NCBI GenBank assembly: GCA_015065425.1
Contig: SVQH01000010.1
Location: 17,920 to 81,919 of the forward strand
Source: Oscillospiraceae bacterium
GTDB lineage: Bacteria; Bacillota; Clostridia; Oscillospirales; Acutalibacteraceae
Reading direction: 5' to 3'
Length of the DNA: 64,000 nt
Position numbers and translations under genes: made by a program. The number at the start of each line of letters is the position of its first letter. Position 1 is the stretch's first letter. Below, one piece after another: positions 43,328 through 52,340 of this stretch. The notes beneath the pieces are model-generated. The model had not been told where the DNA came from. It was given only the letters and a program-made list of their open reading frames with translations, and did no database searches.

Positions 43328-44647
43328 TTATAACTCTGAATATTTTTCTATCCAGTTCTGTATTTTTTTATCATCCCACTTGTCGGGCATCATTTTGTAG
43401 ATAGACGGCAGCATGGGCATTCCGGAAATAGTTTTCAGAAGGGAAGGCAACAGCTTGATTTTAGGTGCAGCGGCTGACAGCTTGTTTATAATATAAGCTG
43501 CATTGACTTCGGAAAAATTACCTCCCGCCATTCCTATTTCTTTTTCCGTAAGAATGTTTTTCTCAAGGAAGAAATCTATGTCCTCTGCGGTAATTGCACC
43601 GAAAAAACGACGCATAATGCTGATGGGGACAAGGTTGTTCCCGAAAAGAGTGAAATATCTGTACTGGTATTGCCAAAGGTCTTCTTTTTTATACCCTCTC
43701 TTTTCTGCAGCCATAACTGCGGCTGCAAGAAGCTTTCCTGCCTGAAGGGAAAGATTTATTCCCGAGCCGTTGAGGGGGACCGTCATTCCCGCACTGTCGC
43801 CGACAAGTGCGTATGAATCTGCAATTATCATGGGAAGTGTTTTTGAAAGAGGTATTTTTGCAGTATGACCTCCTCTGATGGGCGTGGTGCCCATTCCGGG
43901 ATAAAGCTTTCTCAGATCTTCGAGCGAAGTGTCAATTTCTTCTTCGGTGAGACTTCCGAATTTTCCTATGAGCACATCAATATATTCTTCTTCGGTAATT
44001 ACCCAGTCAAGGCCCGGTTTTCCGCAGTTGTAGAAAAACACAGAATAATTGGGATCGGTGATATATTTATCCGGGTTTTCGTAATATGCTCTGTATATCT
44101 CAATGATGTCATCTTCAGCAAAGTCCCTCTGAATACCGAATTGTTCGGGAAGGCTTTTTCTTACGGGAGAAAACATTCCTGCCGCATCAACGGTCATATC
44201 TGCGGTAAATTCTTTTTCTTTTCCGTCAATAACCGCTTTTATGCCGAGCACCTTTGTGTTTTCGGTCAGTGCCTCTTTTATATCTGCACCGAAAATGAAT
44301 TTTACTCCGCATTTTTCGCAGTGTTCAATGAGATATTGAATGAGAAACTTTCTGTCAATGGTGATGCCGTTTGAGGAAGCAGCACCGGGACCTTCATCCG
44401 TGTTAAGCTTTACGGTCTTTTTAGGATTGTAATAGCACATGTGAAGACCTCGTTTGAAACAGTCTTCGGGAGGGACGGGGATATCTGCAAAATGAAATGC
44501 AGGTATATCCATGGCATCATGCCAGTCGTGTCCTATTGTTTCTTTTGTCTGTTTTTCGACAACAGTTACGTCATAGCCGTTTTTGGAGAGTATGGCTGCT
44601 GCGGAAAGGCCTCCGTGCCCTGCCCCTGCAACAAGAATTTTTTTCAT
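43328..44647 (-). CDS. FAD-dependent oxidoreductase, geranylgeranyl-reductase-like
   Basis: A 439-residue flavoprotein with an N-terminal GAGHGGLSAA dinucleotide fold followed by VVEKQ, a middle catalytic domain, and the second FAD motif in YALVGDSAGMTVPLNGSGINLSLQAGKLLA (about residues 280-310). That places it near NAD(P)/FAD reductases of the geranylgeranyl reductase/hydroxylase type. It lies 15 bases after the radical SAM gene, so the two probably work on the same, unidentified compound. Confidence 0.82.
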   Translation of the reverse strand: MKKILVAGAGHGGLSAAAILSKNGYDVTVVEKQTKETIGHDWHDAMDIPAFHFADIPVPPEDCFKRGLHMCYYNPKKTVKLNTDEGPGAASSNGITIDRKFLIQYLIEHCEKCGVKFIFGADIKEALTENTKVLGIKAVIDGKEKEFTADMTVDAAGMFSPVRKSLPEQFGIQRDFAEDDIIEIYRAYYENPDKYITDPNYSVFFYNCGKPGLDWVITEEEYIDVLIGKFGSLTEEEIDTSLEDLRKLYPGMGTTPIRGGHTAKIPLSKTLPMIIADSYALVGDSAGMTVPLNGSGINLSLQAGKLLAAAVMAAEKRGYKKEDLWQYQYRYFTLFGNNLVPISIMRRFFGAITAEDIDFFLEKNILTEKEIGMAGGNFSEVNAAYIINKLSAAAPKIKLLPSLLKTISGMPMLPSIYKMMPDKWDDKKIQNWIEKYSEL

Positions 44648-44662
44648 GTTCTGTCAACTCCT

Positions 44663-46579
44663 TTATCGGATTACAACCGCCTTCATGTGCATTCCTTCAT
44701 TTCTTCTGCCGTACCATACGCATTCCTTTGCATACTGCTGCCAGGATAAGGTAAACGTAGGAGAAGAAAAACGGATGAGTGTAGGATTTTTGCTTAGCGG
44801 TTGCTTTTCTCCATTAAGAACCGAAGCAAAGAAAGAGGGGAGAGCCCATGGGAAAACTGCTTCGGATTCACTTTTGCGTGGAAGATTTAATATCGCCTTC
44901 TGATATGCTGTAAGGGTTTTTGCTGTTTCTTCGCTGTCTGTAAGTGTATAGAGAAAGTTTTCGATTTCTTTATAAAGAGTTTTGCTGTCGTAAATACAGC
45001 TTAAAAACAGGTGCTCGTCAGGTTCATAAGAGATTGAGCCGAAACGGTCATCATATATTGCAATACTGTCTTTTGCATGTGCAACTGCAGAGAAACGGGC
45101 AAGTGCATCTGAAAATATTTTACTGAGATACGGTGCCTTTACGGTGTCCTTTGCAAAATCGCGTAGCTTACCGTAAAACTCTTTGTATGAAATATTCTCT
45201 GTTTCTCTGAAAAATATTGCAGTTTCTCTTGTGATGTCGAGACAGTGAAAGCTTTGTATGAGAGTGGAGAAGAAATATGATTCTGCCCACTGCTTTTTAG
45301 TCATGGTCGATGTGGATGTAATAAGATTTGAGTACTCTGTAATACCCGAGGCTTCTTTTTCACAGTGGAACTGTAAAAACGGAAGACGTGTGGTTTTTAT
45401 ATCATATTTTTCTGCATATTCCTTTGATCCCAGACGGGAATTCGGCAAAAGCTCACAGGGATATACGTTTATGGACTTGTGCTGTCCGTTTTCTATAAGT
45501 GTACATATTCCGTCGGTAAAGCTTTCGTAGGTTTCCATGGGAAGCCCGAGAATAAGCTCGGAATAAGTGGGGATGCCTGCTTTTTCGTACATGGAAAGAA
45601 GTGTTCTGAAATGTCCGAGGTCTATATTTTTTCTTCCGATTGCCGTCAGAACATCCCCGTCCACACTCTGAAATGAAAGTGTCTGAGATTTTCCCATATC
45701 ACTGTCGCTGAGCTTACGGCTTATATCACCTACAAATTCGCATCTGTTTTTGGTGAAATTGACCTTGAGCTTTTTCGGATATCCCGTTTCTTTTTTGAGT
45801 TTTATGAACTTGTCCGTGATATCCATGTCACGGTCGAAAAGTCCGAAATTTGCATCTGCACAGTAAACATATTCGATTTTATGTTCGGATAACCATTCAA
45901 GCTCTTTATATACCTTTTCAAGGTCAAACTGTCTTACTTTTGACCTTAAAATTCCCCAGTCGCAGAAGGCACACTGATTGGGACAGCCTCTGTTTGTTTC
46001 GATTATTGCAGAAAACTCAATTCCGTCGGAAAGTATGGAGTCGAAAATCCCCGTAAGATAAGGAGAGGGATAATCGGGAGTCGTGGGGGCAGCTCTTTCT
46101 CCGTCCGTTATTGTACCGTCGGGGAGCTTTACTGAGATATTATGTATTCCCGACAGGTCTCCGCCGTTTTTAAGGGTGAGAAGAATGTCACGGAAAGCTT
46201 CTTCACCGCCGCCGTGTATGAGTATATCGGCATCTGAATATTCTCTGAAGGCTTCTTCCGGAACAGGAGGTATCTGATGACCGCCGAAAACAGTTATACA
46301 CGAAGGATATCTCTTTTTTATTTCTTTTGCAAGTGCCTTGTTGTATTCATTGTTCCAGATGCTTGAAGAAAAGCCCACAAGATATGGTTCCTCCATGGAA
46401 TCTGCCGCTTTTTCGGTATCTTCTCTTGTGTATATAAACTTCTTAAGAGAATATTCTTCTTTTATTTCTTTGTCCTGAAAGCAGTATGCCGCAATACATC
46501 CTATTGCATAAGGAATGTACGTGTTTTTTATTTTATCGCCGTATATGGCATTTGCCTGCACGAGATAAATGTTTTTCAT
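44663..46579 (-). CDS. B12-binding radical SAM enzyme, 638 aa
   Basis: An N-terminal cobalamin-binding-type domain (residues about 1-150; LVGFSSSIWNNEYN and TVFGGHQIPPVPEE) is followed by a radical SAM core with the cluster motif RGCPNQCAFCDWG (C-x3-C-x2-C, about residue 200). The ADANFGLFDRD and SELILGLPMETYESF segments are typical of this group. The C-terminal 250 residues are a family-specific helical region. It should do radical chemistry, often methylation, on an unknown substrate, together with the adjacent FAD enzyme. Confidence 0.85.
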   Translation of the reverse strand: MKNIYLVQANAIYGDKIKNTYIPYAIGCIAAYCFQDKEIKEEYSLKKFIYTREDTEKAADSMEEPYLVGFSSSIWNNEYNKALAKEIKKRYPSCITVFGGHQIPPVPEEAFREYSDADILIHGGGEEAFRDILLTLKNGGDLSGIHNISVKLPDGTITDGERAAPTTPDYPSPYLTGIFDSILSDGIEFSAIIETNRGCPNQCAFCDWGILRSKVRQFDLEKVYKELEWLSEHKIEYVYCADANFGLFDRDMDITDKFIKLKKETGYPKKLKVNFTKNRCEFVGDISRKLSDSDMGKSQTLSFQSVDGDVLTAIGRKNIDLGHFRTLLSMYEKAGIPTYSELILGLPMETYESFTDGICTLIENGQHKSINVYPCELLPNSRLGSKEYAEKYDIKTTRLPFLQFHCEKEASGITEYSNLITSTSTMTKKQWAESYFFSTLIQSFHCLDITRETAIFFRETENISYKEFYGKLRDFAKDTVKAPYLSKIFSDALARFSAVAHAKDSIAIYDDRFGSISYEPDEHLFLSCIYDSKTLYKEIENFLYTLTDSEETAKTLTAYQKAILNLPRKSESEAVFPWALPSFFASVLNGEKQPLSKNPTLIRFSSPTFTLSWQQYAKECVWYGRRNEGMHMKAVVIR

Positions 46580-46588
46580 TTTTTCACC

Positions 46589-47506
46589 TTATTTTGTTCT
46601 TACTTTCATGTCTTCACTGAGTTCTTCTGCACGACAGGAGAATGAGTATATGACACGGGTCGATTTTTTTATTTCAGAGGTTATCTCCGTTCTTCCGTCA
46701 GAGGAAATGCCTGTGGTCACATCAAGCCGTGATATGCTTCCCGTAAACGGTGAATATGTCCAGACGAAGGTGCCGCTGCTGTCTTCAAGTACTGCAGTGG
46801 AGGGAACTGTCACTGCATCCGTTGATGTTTTTGTAAGCACCTTTACCGATACCACAGTGCCTTCAATTTCAAAAGCATCCGGAGTGTCGGGTTTTATATA
46901 TACACAGTATACAGAGGTTGAGGGTAAATCAGTTGTAAGTACGGAATAATGTTTTGAAATAATGTCACTTTCGGGTGCTTCTTCTTTTATCTCGGTAATT
47001 TTTCCCGTGACACTTACACTTTGTGCCGTAGTCATTTCAACGGTCTGACCTGCCTCTATGAAATTTGTATCATATTCATTGTCGACGAATACCACATGCA
47101 AACTGCCGTTTACGGAATAAGTTATGCCGATGTCATCCGTATGTACGGATATTGTCTCAACAGCAGGTTTTTCAAAACTTACCACGGGTTTTTTGGACTG
47201 TGTTACGAAAAATCCGAGGACGAGAATAAGAATGGCAGCGGCTGCCGCAACACTTGCCGCAATAATTACTCTCTTTTTGCTTTTACTGATAAAATCATTG
47301 CGTTTTTTTATGCTTTTGTCTTTCTTTATGGCTTTCTGTGTTTTTTTCGGAAGTGACTTCAACGCTTCATCGGAGTTGAGTATAGCTTCGCCGGTTTTCC
47401 TTACAGATGTGTCTTTTTTTATTATTTCATCGGGTATTTCATTTTCATCTATTTTGAATAATTTTGAAATGTCCGGATAATCGTCATGCTTATTTTTGTC
47501 CTGCAT
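46589..47506 (-). CDS. Single-pass membrane protein with HlyD-like C-terminus
   Basis: A 305-residue protein with a cytosolic N-terminus of about 80 charged residues, one membrane helix (VIIAASVAAAAAILILVLGFFV) and an extracellular domain. The last 100 residues resemble the C-terminal part of membrane-fusion adaptor proteins (VPSTAVLEDSSGTFVWTY…ISRLDVTTG). No partner transporter is adjacent; the radical SAM gene follows after 9 bases. Function is uncertain. Confidence 0.65.
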   Translation of the reverse strand: MQDKNKHDDYPDISKLFKIDENEIPDEIIKKDTSVRKTGEAILNSDEALKSLPKKTQKAIKKDKSIKKRNDFISKSKKRVIIAASVAAAAAILILVLGFFVTQSKKPVVSFEKPAVETISVHTDDIGITYSVNGSLHVVFVDNEYDTNFIEAGQTVEMTTAQSVSVTGKITEIKEEAPESDIISKHYSVLTTDLPSTSVYCVYIKPDTPDAFEIEGTVVSVKVLTKTSTDAVTVPSTAVLEDSSGTFVWTYSPFTGSISRLDVTTGISSDGRTEITSEIKKSTRVIYSFSCRAEELSEDMKVRTK

Positions 47507-47618
47507 ATTATCACGCCCTTTAAGTCTTTTTGTTCTGAATAATTATTATATATCATAAAAATAAATTATGGAATAGAAAATTCCGAAAAAATATTCAGAT
47601 TTGGAGATTATATTTATT

Positions 47619-48113
47619 ATGCAAAAAAAAGTTGTGTCTCTTTTGTTGATTTTTTCTCTTTGTCTTACTTTTTCTTCCTGTTATCTGCAGGAAAGAGTGG
47701 ATATTACAGAGCTTATGCGAAGGATGAAAAAGTCAGAAAAGGAAGTTGTTCCCGAACTTACCGATGCTTTTTTTTCTGATGATGAATGGTTTGTATTTAT
47801 GAGTGTTCTCAATGAGGATGATACTCTTCTTACTGCAAAAGAAGGTGAAGGGCATCTTCTTGTTCAGGTTTCTCTCACTATGATGAATATGGAAGCACAG
47901 GGACAGGCAGAAAGATTTATCTCTTTGTGTGAATGTATGACCTCAGCTTTTTCGGGCAAGGAAAATACGGAAAAACTGCTGTCGGGGATTACACTTTATG
48001 AAAAAAGTACGGTTTTTTCGGAGAAAACCTGTTTTTTTGAAGAGGGAAGGTATAAGCTGTCACTGTTCAATGATGAGGTAGGAAGTACATTGCTTATTGA
48101 ATTGGTCTATTGA
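47619..48113 (+). CDS. Putative lipoprotein, 164 aa
   Basis: The protein starts MQKKVVSLLLIFSLCLTFSSC, a short signal peptide ending in a plausible lipobox (TFSSC), so it should be lipid-anchored outside the membrane. The rest is a soluble domain I do not recognise. A GGAG lies 14 bases before the chosen ATG. It has its own orientation and ends in a terminator shared with cysS. Confidence 0.65.
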   Translation: MQKKVVSLLLIFSLCLTFSSCYLQERVDITELMRRMKKSEKEVVPELTDAFFSDDEWFVFMSVLNEDDTLLTAKEGEGHLLVQVSLTMMNMEAQGQAERFISLCECMTSAFSGKENTEKLLSGITLYEKSTVFSEKTCFFEEGRYKLSLFNDEVGSTLLIELVY

Positions 48114-48136
48114 GTTTTTTAGAAGGAGAGAACGAA

Positions 48137-48181
48137 AAAGACTGCATTTTATCCGTTTTGTTCAGGTAAAATGCAGTCTTT
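48137..48181. terminator. Bidirectional terminator between the lipoprotein gene and cysS
   Basis: AAAGACTGCATTTTA (48137-48151) pairs exactly with TAAAATGCAGTCTTT (48167-48181); T-rich on both sides. Confidence 0.85.
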
Positions 48182-48188
48182 AATCAAT

Positions 48189-49595
48189 TTATGCTTTGTG
48201 CCATTTTACGCCCTGGGGAGTATCTTCAAGAACTATGCCCATGTCGGTGAGCTTATTTCTTATTTCATCTGCTTTTGCCCAGTTCTTTTCTTTTCTTGCG
48301 GCAGTTCTCTCTTCAATAAGAGCTTCAATGGCTGTAGCATCGGTGTCATCCGCTTCCCCGGAGTTTTCGTTGTATACTATTCCGAGAATTCCTGTAAGTG
48401 TATCAAAAATTTCCATTGCCGCTTTTATATCTGCAGCAGAGGATTCTGTGCCGAGTACGGTCTTGTTGATATATCTTACAAGGTCAAAAAGTGTACCTAT
48501 GGCATCTGCTGTGTTGAGGTCATCCTCCATGGCTTCACAGAATTTTTCGGTGAAAGCGGTAAATTCTTTTGAAAGCTCTTCTCTGAGGGTGCCTTCTTCT
48601 TTTGTGTTTGAAAGTGCAAAATCAAGCGAATCTCTGCAGGTGTGAAGTCTTGTAAGAGATGCCTTGCACTGCATGAGGGAATCATAAGAGTAGTTGATGG
48701 GGCTTCTGTAATGGCAGGATATCATAAGAAGTCTTATAGGTTCATAACCGAACTGCTTTGCAACATCACGGACGGTGAAGAAATTGCCCTTTGATTTTGA
48801 CATTTTTTCATTATCAACGGTTATAAAGCCGTTATGCATCCAATAATTTGAGAAGGGAACACCGTTGCAGCATTCACTTTGTGCAATTTCATTTTCATGA
48901 TGGGGGAAAACAAGGTCCTGACCGCCGCAGTGTATATCAATGGTCTTTCCGAGATATTTTCTGCTCATGGCGGAACATTCGATGTGCCAACCCGGTCTTC
49001 CTTCACCCCAGGGGGACTTCCAGAAGGGCTCGCCGGGCTTTGATGCTTTCCATAAGGCAAAGTCCATGCTCTCTTTTTTCTTTTCGCCTATGTTTATTCT
49101 TGCACCTGCCATAAGGTCGTCAAGGGGCTGGTGTGAAAGCTTGCCGTATTCTTTGAATTTAAGAGGACTGAAGTATACGTCGCCCTCTGCTTCATAAGCA
49201 TAGCCTTTTTCTATAAGTGTCTCTATAATGGAAATAATCTCATCGATGTTTTCAGTTGCCTTTGGGTGAATGGTAGCTTCTCTTACATTAAGCCCTGATG
49301 AATCGGTCTTGTATTCGGAAATGTATTTCTCGGAAATTTCGGAAAATGTAACGCCCTCGTCATTTGCACGGTTGATTATCTTGTCGTCAATATCAGTGAA
49401 ATTCTGGACGAAGATAACATTGTTGCCCTTATATTCAAGATATCGTCTGAGTACGTCGAAAACGCAGATAGGTCTGGCGTTTCCTATATGAATATAGTTA
49501 TAAACCGTAGGACCGCAGGCATATATCCTGAATTCCCCTTCTTTAATGGGCTTCAGTTCTTCTTTCTGTCTTGTGAGTGTGTTGTAAACCTTCAT
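48189..49595 (-). CDS. cysS: Cysteinyl-tRNA synthetase
   Basis: A 468-residue class I synthetase that charges tRNA-Cys. Visible are the zinc Cys in YACGPTVYNYIHIGNAR with its HIGN motif, the second zinc region (HIECSAMSRKYLG and DLVFPHHENE) and KMSKSKGN. The C-terminal helical domain is complete. It lies 5 bases after cysE in the same direction, linking cysteine synthesis and use. Confidence 0.97.
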   Translation of the reverse strand: MKVYNTLTRQKEELKPIKEGEFRIYACGPTVYNYIHIGNARPICVFDVLRRYLEYKGNNVIFVQNFTDIDDKIINRANDEGVTFSEISEKYISEYKTDSSGLNVREATIHPKATENIDEIISIIETLIEKGYAYEAEGDVYFSPLKFKEYGKLSHQPLDDLMAGARINIGEKKKESMDFALWKASKPGEPFWKSPWGEGRPGWHIECSAMSRKYLGKTIDIHCGGQDLVFPHHENEIAQSECCNGVPFSNYWMHNGFITVDNEKMSKSKGNFFTVRDVAKQFGYEPIRLLMISCHYRSPINYSYDSLMQCKASLTRLHTCRDSLDFALSNTKEEGTLREELSKEFTAFTEKFCEAMEDDLNTADAIGTLFDLVRYINKTVLGTESSAADIKAAMEIFDTLTGILGIVYNENSGEADDTDATAIEALIEERTAARKEKNWAKADEIRNKLTDMGIVLEDTPQGVKWHKA

Positions 49596-49600
49596 GCTGT

Positions 49601-50245
49601 TTATTTGTCTCCTTTTAATATGCGAAGCTCATTTTCGAGCTCTTCTATGCGTTTGTTGAGTTTTTCAAGCTCCTGAGAAACAGGGTCGGGAATGTGTATC
49701 TGGTCGAGATAATCAACTCTCTTGCCGTCTCTTTTTACAACTCTTGCAGGTGTGCCGACAGCAGTGCAGTTATCGGGGATGGGGTGAAGCACCACAGAGC
49801 CTGCGGCAATATTTGAATTGTTGCCGATTGTAAATGGACCGAGAACCTTTGCTCCTGCACCAATCATAACGCCTGAGCCCACGGTGGGATGTCTTTTTCC
49901 CACGTCTTTACCCGTACCGCCGAGAGTCACTCCCTGGTATAAGGTCACATCGTCACCGATTTCAGCCGTTTCACCAATTACAACACCCGTTCCGTGGTCA
50001 ATGAAAAATCTTCTTCCGATTTTAGCACCGGGGTGTATTTCAATATTGGTTTTTGCGGCTGATTTCTGTGAAATGTATCTTGCAATAAAATGCATATTGT
50101 GTTTATAGAACCAGTGTGCCTTTCTGTGGGCACGCACTGCCTTAAAGCCCGGATAGAGAAGCATTATCTCAAAATCAGAGGTGGCGGCAGGGTCTCTTTC
50201 TCTTACGCATTTTATGTCTTCTTTCAGAAGTTTGAAGTAATTCAT
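49601..50245 (-). CDS. cysE: Serine O-acetyltransferase
   Basis: A 214-residue left-handed beta-helix acetyltransferase that makes O-acetylserine, the precursor of cysteine. Typical motifs are IEIHPGAKIGRRFFIDHGTGVVIGETAEIGDDVTLYQGVTLGG (about residues 65-110) and KRHPTVGSGVMIGAGAKVLG. It is short at the N-terminus, as in many Clostridia, and ends in a coiled-coil tail. It is in line with cysS. Confidence 0.95.
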   Translation of the reverse strand: MNYFKLLKEDIKCVRERDPAATSDFEIMLLYPGFKAVRAHRKAHWFYKHNMHFIARYISQKSAAKTNIEIHPGAKIGRRFFIDHGTGVVIGETAEIGDDVTLYQGVTLGGTGKDVGKRHPTVGSGVMIGAGAKVLGPFTIGNNSNIAAGSVVLHPIPDNCTAVGTPARVVKRDGKRVDYLDQIHIPDPVSQELEKLNKRIEELENELRILKGDK

Positions 50246-50278
50246 TTATTTCTTCACTTTCTTGTTAAGTGGGTGATT

Positions 50279-52069
50279 TCAGAATTGAGGATTTGTGGTT
50301 TCAAGTCCTTCAAGGAACTCCTGCACGGAGTTTCCGCCATTCTGTGAAGTTGTCTCCTCATTTGCTGCAGGGTCGGTATATACAACGATTATTATTGTGT
50401 CGCCTTCCTTTACGGCACTTTGCTCGGGAGGAACAGTCTCAGCCACAAGTCCTGCTTTTGACGGGTCGGTGTTCTGAACAGAGGACTTTTTGCAGAGAAG
50501 TCCCTGTGCCTTCAATGTGCTTTCAGCCTGTTCGTAAGTCATTCCCGATACATCCTGAAGAGGGAACATCTTGGGACCTGTGCTGACGGTAAGAATTATT
50601 GTATCGCCAATTCTTGCAGAGGAATTTTCTGCAATGCTCTGTTCTGTGACAAGACCTGCAACCACGGTGGAACTGCTGGCTTCCACGGTTTTGATATCAA
50701 AACTGTCGGTGTACTGTTTATTTGAAATAATGTCGGATATTTTCATGCCGATGAAATTCGGTACTGCTATCACCGTGTCTCCCAGTGTGGTGATTTCCGG
50801 TGTGTTTTCGTCCCGGGACGGGTCGCCGAGATTCATAAGCTGGGAAATGAGTATACCTATGCCAAGTAAGAGAATGACAAGAATTACGGCAAGAATACCG
50901 ATAAGAACATTTTTTTTCTTGTTTTTCTTTACATTTTCCAGTTCTTTTTCAGCTCTGAGTCTTGCCTTCTGAGCTTCACTGCGTGAGGAGGGCTGCTTTG
51001 CGGGAGAAGCCGGTTGAGTTTTCTGTACGGGCTTCAAGGGTTCTGCAGTTTCCGTCGGCTCTATTTTAAGCGGGGGAGTGTAGACAGGGGCTGAAGCTCC
51101 GATAACTCTCGGGGATGCTGAAAGGTCGCTTCTGAGCTGTTCGATGTTTTCGGTTCTGTCGTCCTTATCTATAGCCATGCCGTTGATGAGAGCATTGATG
51201 ACATAAGGAGGAAGCTGCTCTGCAAATCTTGCAGGGATCATCATCTGGTCATTCTGTGCTCTTGTTTTTGAATCGATGGGGGTGCTGCCTATGAGTGAAC
51301 GGTACAGCACGCTGCAGAAGGAATAAATATCGCTTTGTGCGTCTGTCACGGAATTTTTTGAATACTGTTCAAAAGGTGCATACCCGTCAAATATCTCAGG
51401 TTCAAGAAGTCCCGTGGGAGTCCTTGCGGGGGCAATGCAGAAATCCGTAAGCTTCAGTTTTCCTTCCTTTGAGAAAATGAAAGAGGAGGGATTGATGCCC
51501 TTGTGTATTATTCCTGAGGTATGAAGTGTACCGAGGGTGGACAGCACCGGCATGAAAACTATTCTTGCTTTTTCCCATGAGATGAAGCCTTCTTTTGTCT
51601 CAAGAAGATAATCTCTGAGAGTTATTCTTTCCGATTCGTCATACACTGCATAAGCCGTTCCGTTGTGCTGAAAAACTTCTGTTACCGTAATGAGTGCGGT
51701 AAGTCCCTTGAGTCTGTGAAGTTTTGTCCAAAGTGAAATGAATGCGTTGAGGTACTGCGTATATGCAGAATTGTTCTGCGGCGGCACATTTACACTTATT
51801 TCATCGGGATCTCTCGTTACAAGAGTCTGCGGGAAAAATTCTCTGACGGAAACAGGCTTTTCGAGTTTCATATCATAAGCGGAATATGTTATACCTTCGC
51901 TGTTTCTCTTTCTTGCCATTGCAATTATATACCTCTGTGCGAGAATGCTTTTAACGGGAAGAAGGGGTGCAGGCTGTGAAATATCTGTATCTTTACGGCA
52001 GTTCGGACAGATACCTGAGGCATCTTTTTCGCCGAGGCAAACCATGCAAAGTTTTGAAATGTCTGTCAT
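50279..52069 (-). CDS. PASTA-domain protein kinase homolog, probably a pseudokinase
   Basis: A 596-residue membrane protein: an N-terminal zinc ribbon (CMVCLGEKDASGICPNC), a kinase-like domain (residues about 45-320), a basic linker, one membrane helix (VLIGILAVILVILLLGIGILI, about 388) and two extracellular PASTA repeats (about 433-575). PASTA kinases sense muropeptides or lipid II. Here key residues are changed: HRD reads HKG, the catalytic-loop Lys and Asn are Asn and Ser, DFG reads DFC, and the VAIK Lys is Arg. Phosphotransfer is therefore doubtful, and it may act as a scaffold or sensor. The cysE gene follows after 33 bases. Confidence 0.88.
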   Translation of the reverse strand: MTDISKLCMVCLGEKDASGICPNCRKDTDISQPAPLLPVKSILAQRYIIAMARKRNSEGITYSAYDMKLEKPVSVREFFPQTLVTRDPDEISVNVPPQNNSAYTQYLNAFISLWTKLHRLKGLTALITVTEVFQHNGTAYAVYDESERITLRDYLLETKEGFISWEKARIVFMPVLSTLGTLHTSGIIHKGINPSSFIFSKEGKLKLTDFCIAPARTPTGLLEPEIFDGYAPFEQYSKNSVTDAQSDIYSFCSVLYRSLIGSTPIDSKTRAQNDQMMIPARFAEQLPPYVINALINGMAIDKDDRTENIEQLRSDLSASPRVIGASAPVYTPPLKIEPTETAEPLKPVQKTQPASPAKQPSSRSEAQKARLRAEKELENVKKNKKKNVLIGILAVILVILLLGIGILISQLMNLGDPSRDENTPEITTLGDTVIAVPNFIGMKISDIISNKQYTDSFDIKTVEASSSTVVAGLVTEQSIAENSSARIGDTIILTVSTGPKMFPLQDVSGMTYEQAESTLKAQGLLCKKSSVQNTDPSKAGLVAETVPPEQSAVKEGDTIIIVVYTDPAANEETTSQNGGNSVQEFLEGLETTNPQF

Positions 52070-52244
52070 TATTCATCACCGTCTTATTTAAATAATTATA
52101 CACATTAAAGTATAGCACAACATAAACTTATGCACAAGAGGTTTTTAATAAATTGTTCATTATGTTTATGTGCAGCTGTTAGCACACCGAGGTGCAGTGT
52201 GCTATAAAAAATTGCAAAAACATGAAAAAATTGCACTTTTTCTC

Positions 52245-52273
52245 TTGACAAATGCCGGCGGAGGATATATATT
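52245..52273 (+). promoter_or_regulatory. Promoter of the hrcA heat-shock operon
   Basis: TTGACA (52245-52250), a 17-base spacer and TATATT (52268-52273) lie just ahead of the CIRCE operator. Confidence 0.75.
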
Positions 52274-52283
52274 ATAAATGTGA

Positions 52284-52310
52284 TTAGCACTCGGCTTGTG
52301 TGAGTGCTAA
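52284..52310 (+). promoter_or_regulatory. CIRCE operator
   Basis: TTAGCACTC, nine bases, GAGTGCTAA: an exact match to CIRCE, the HrcA binding site, placed between promoter and hrcA. HrcA should repress the operon until heat or misfolding titrates GroE. Confidence 0.97.
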
Positions 52311-52340
52311 CAGGAAAAATCGTCAACGGGAGGCAAAAGC

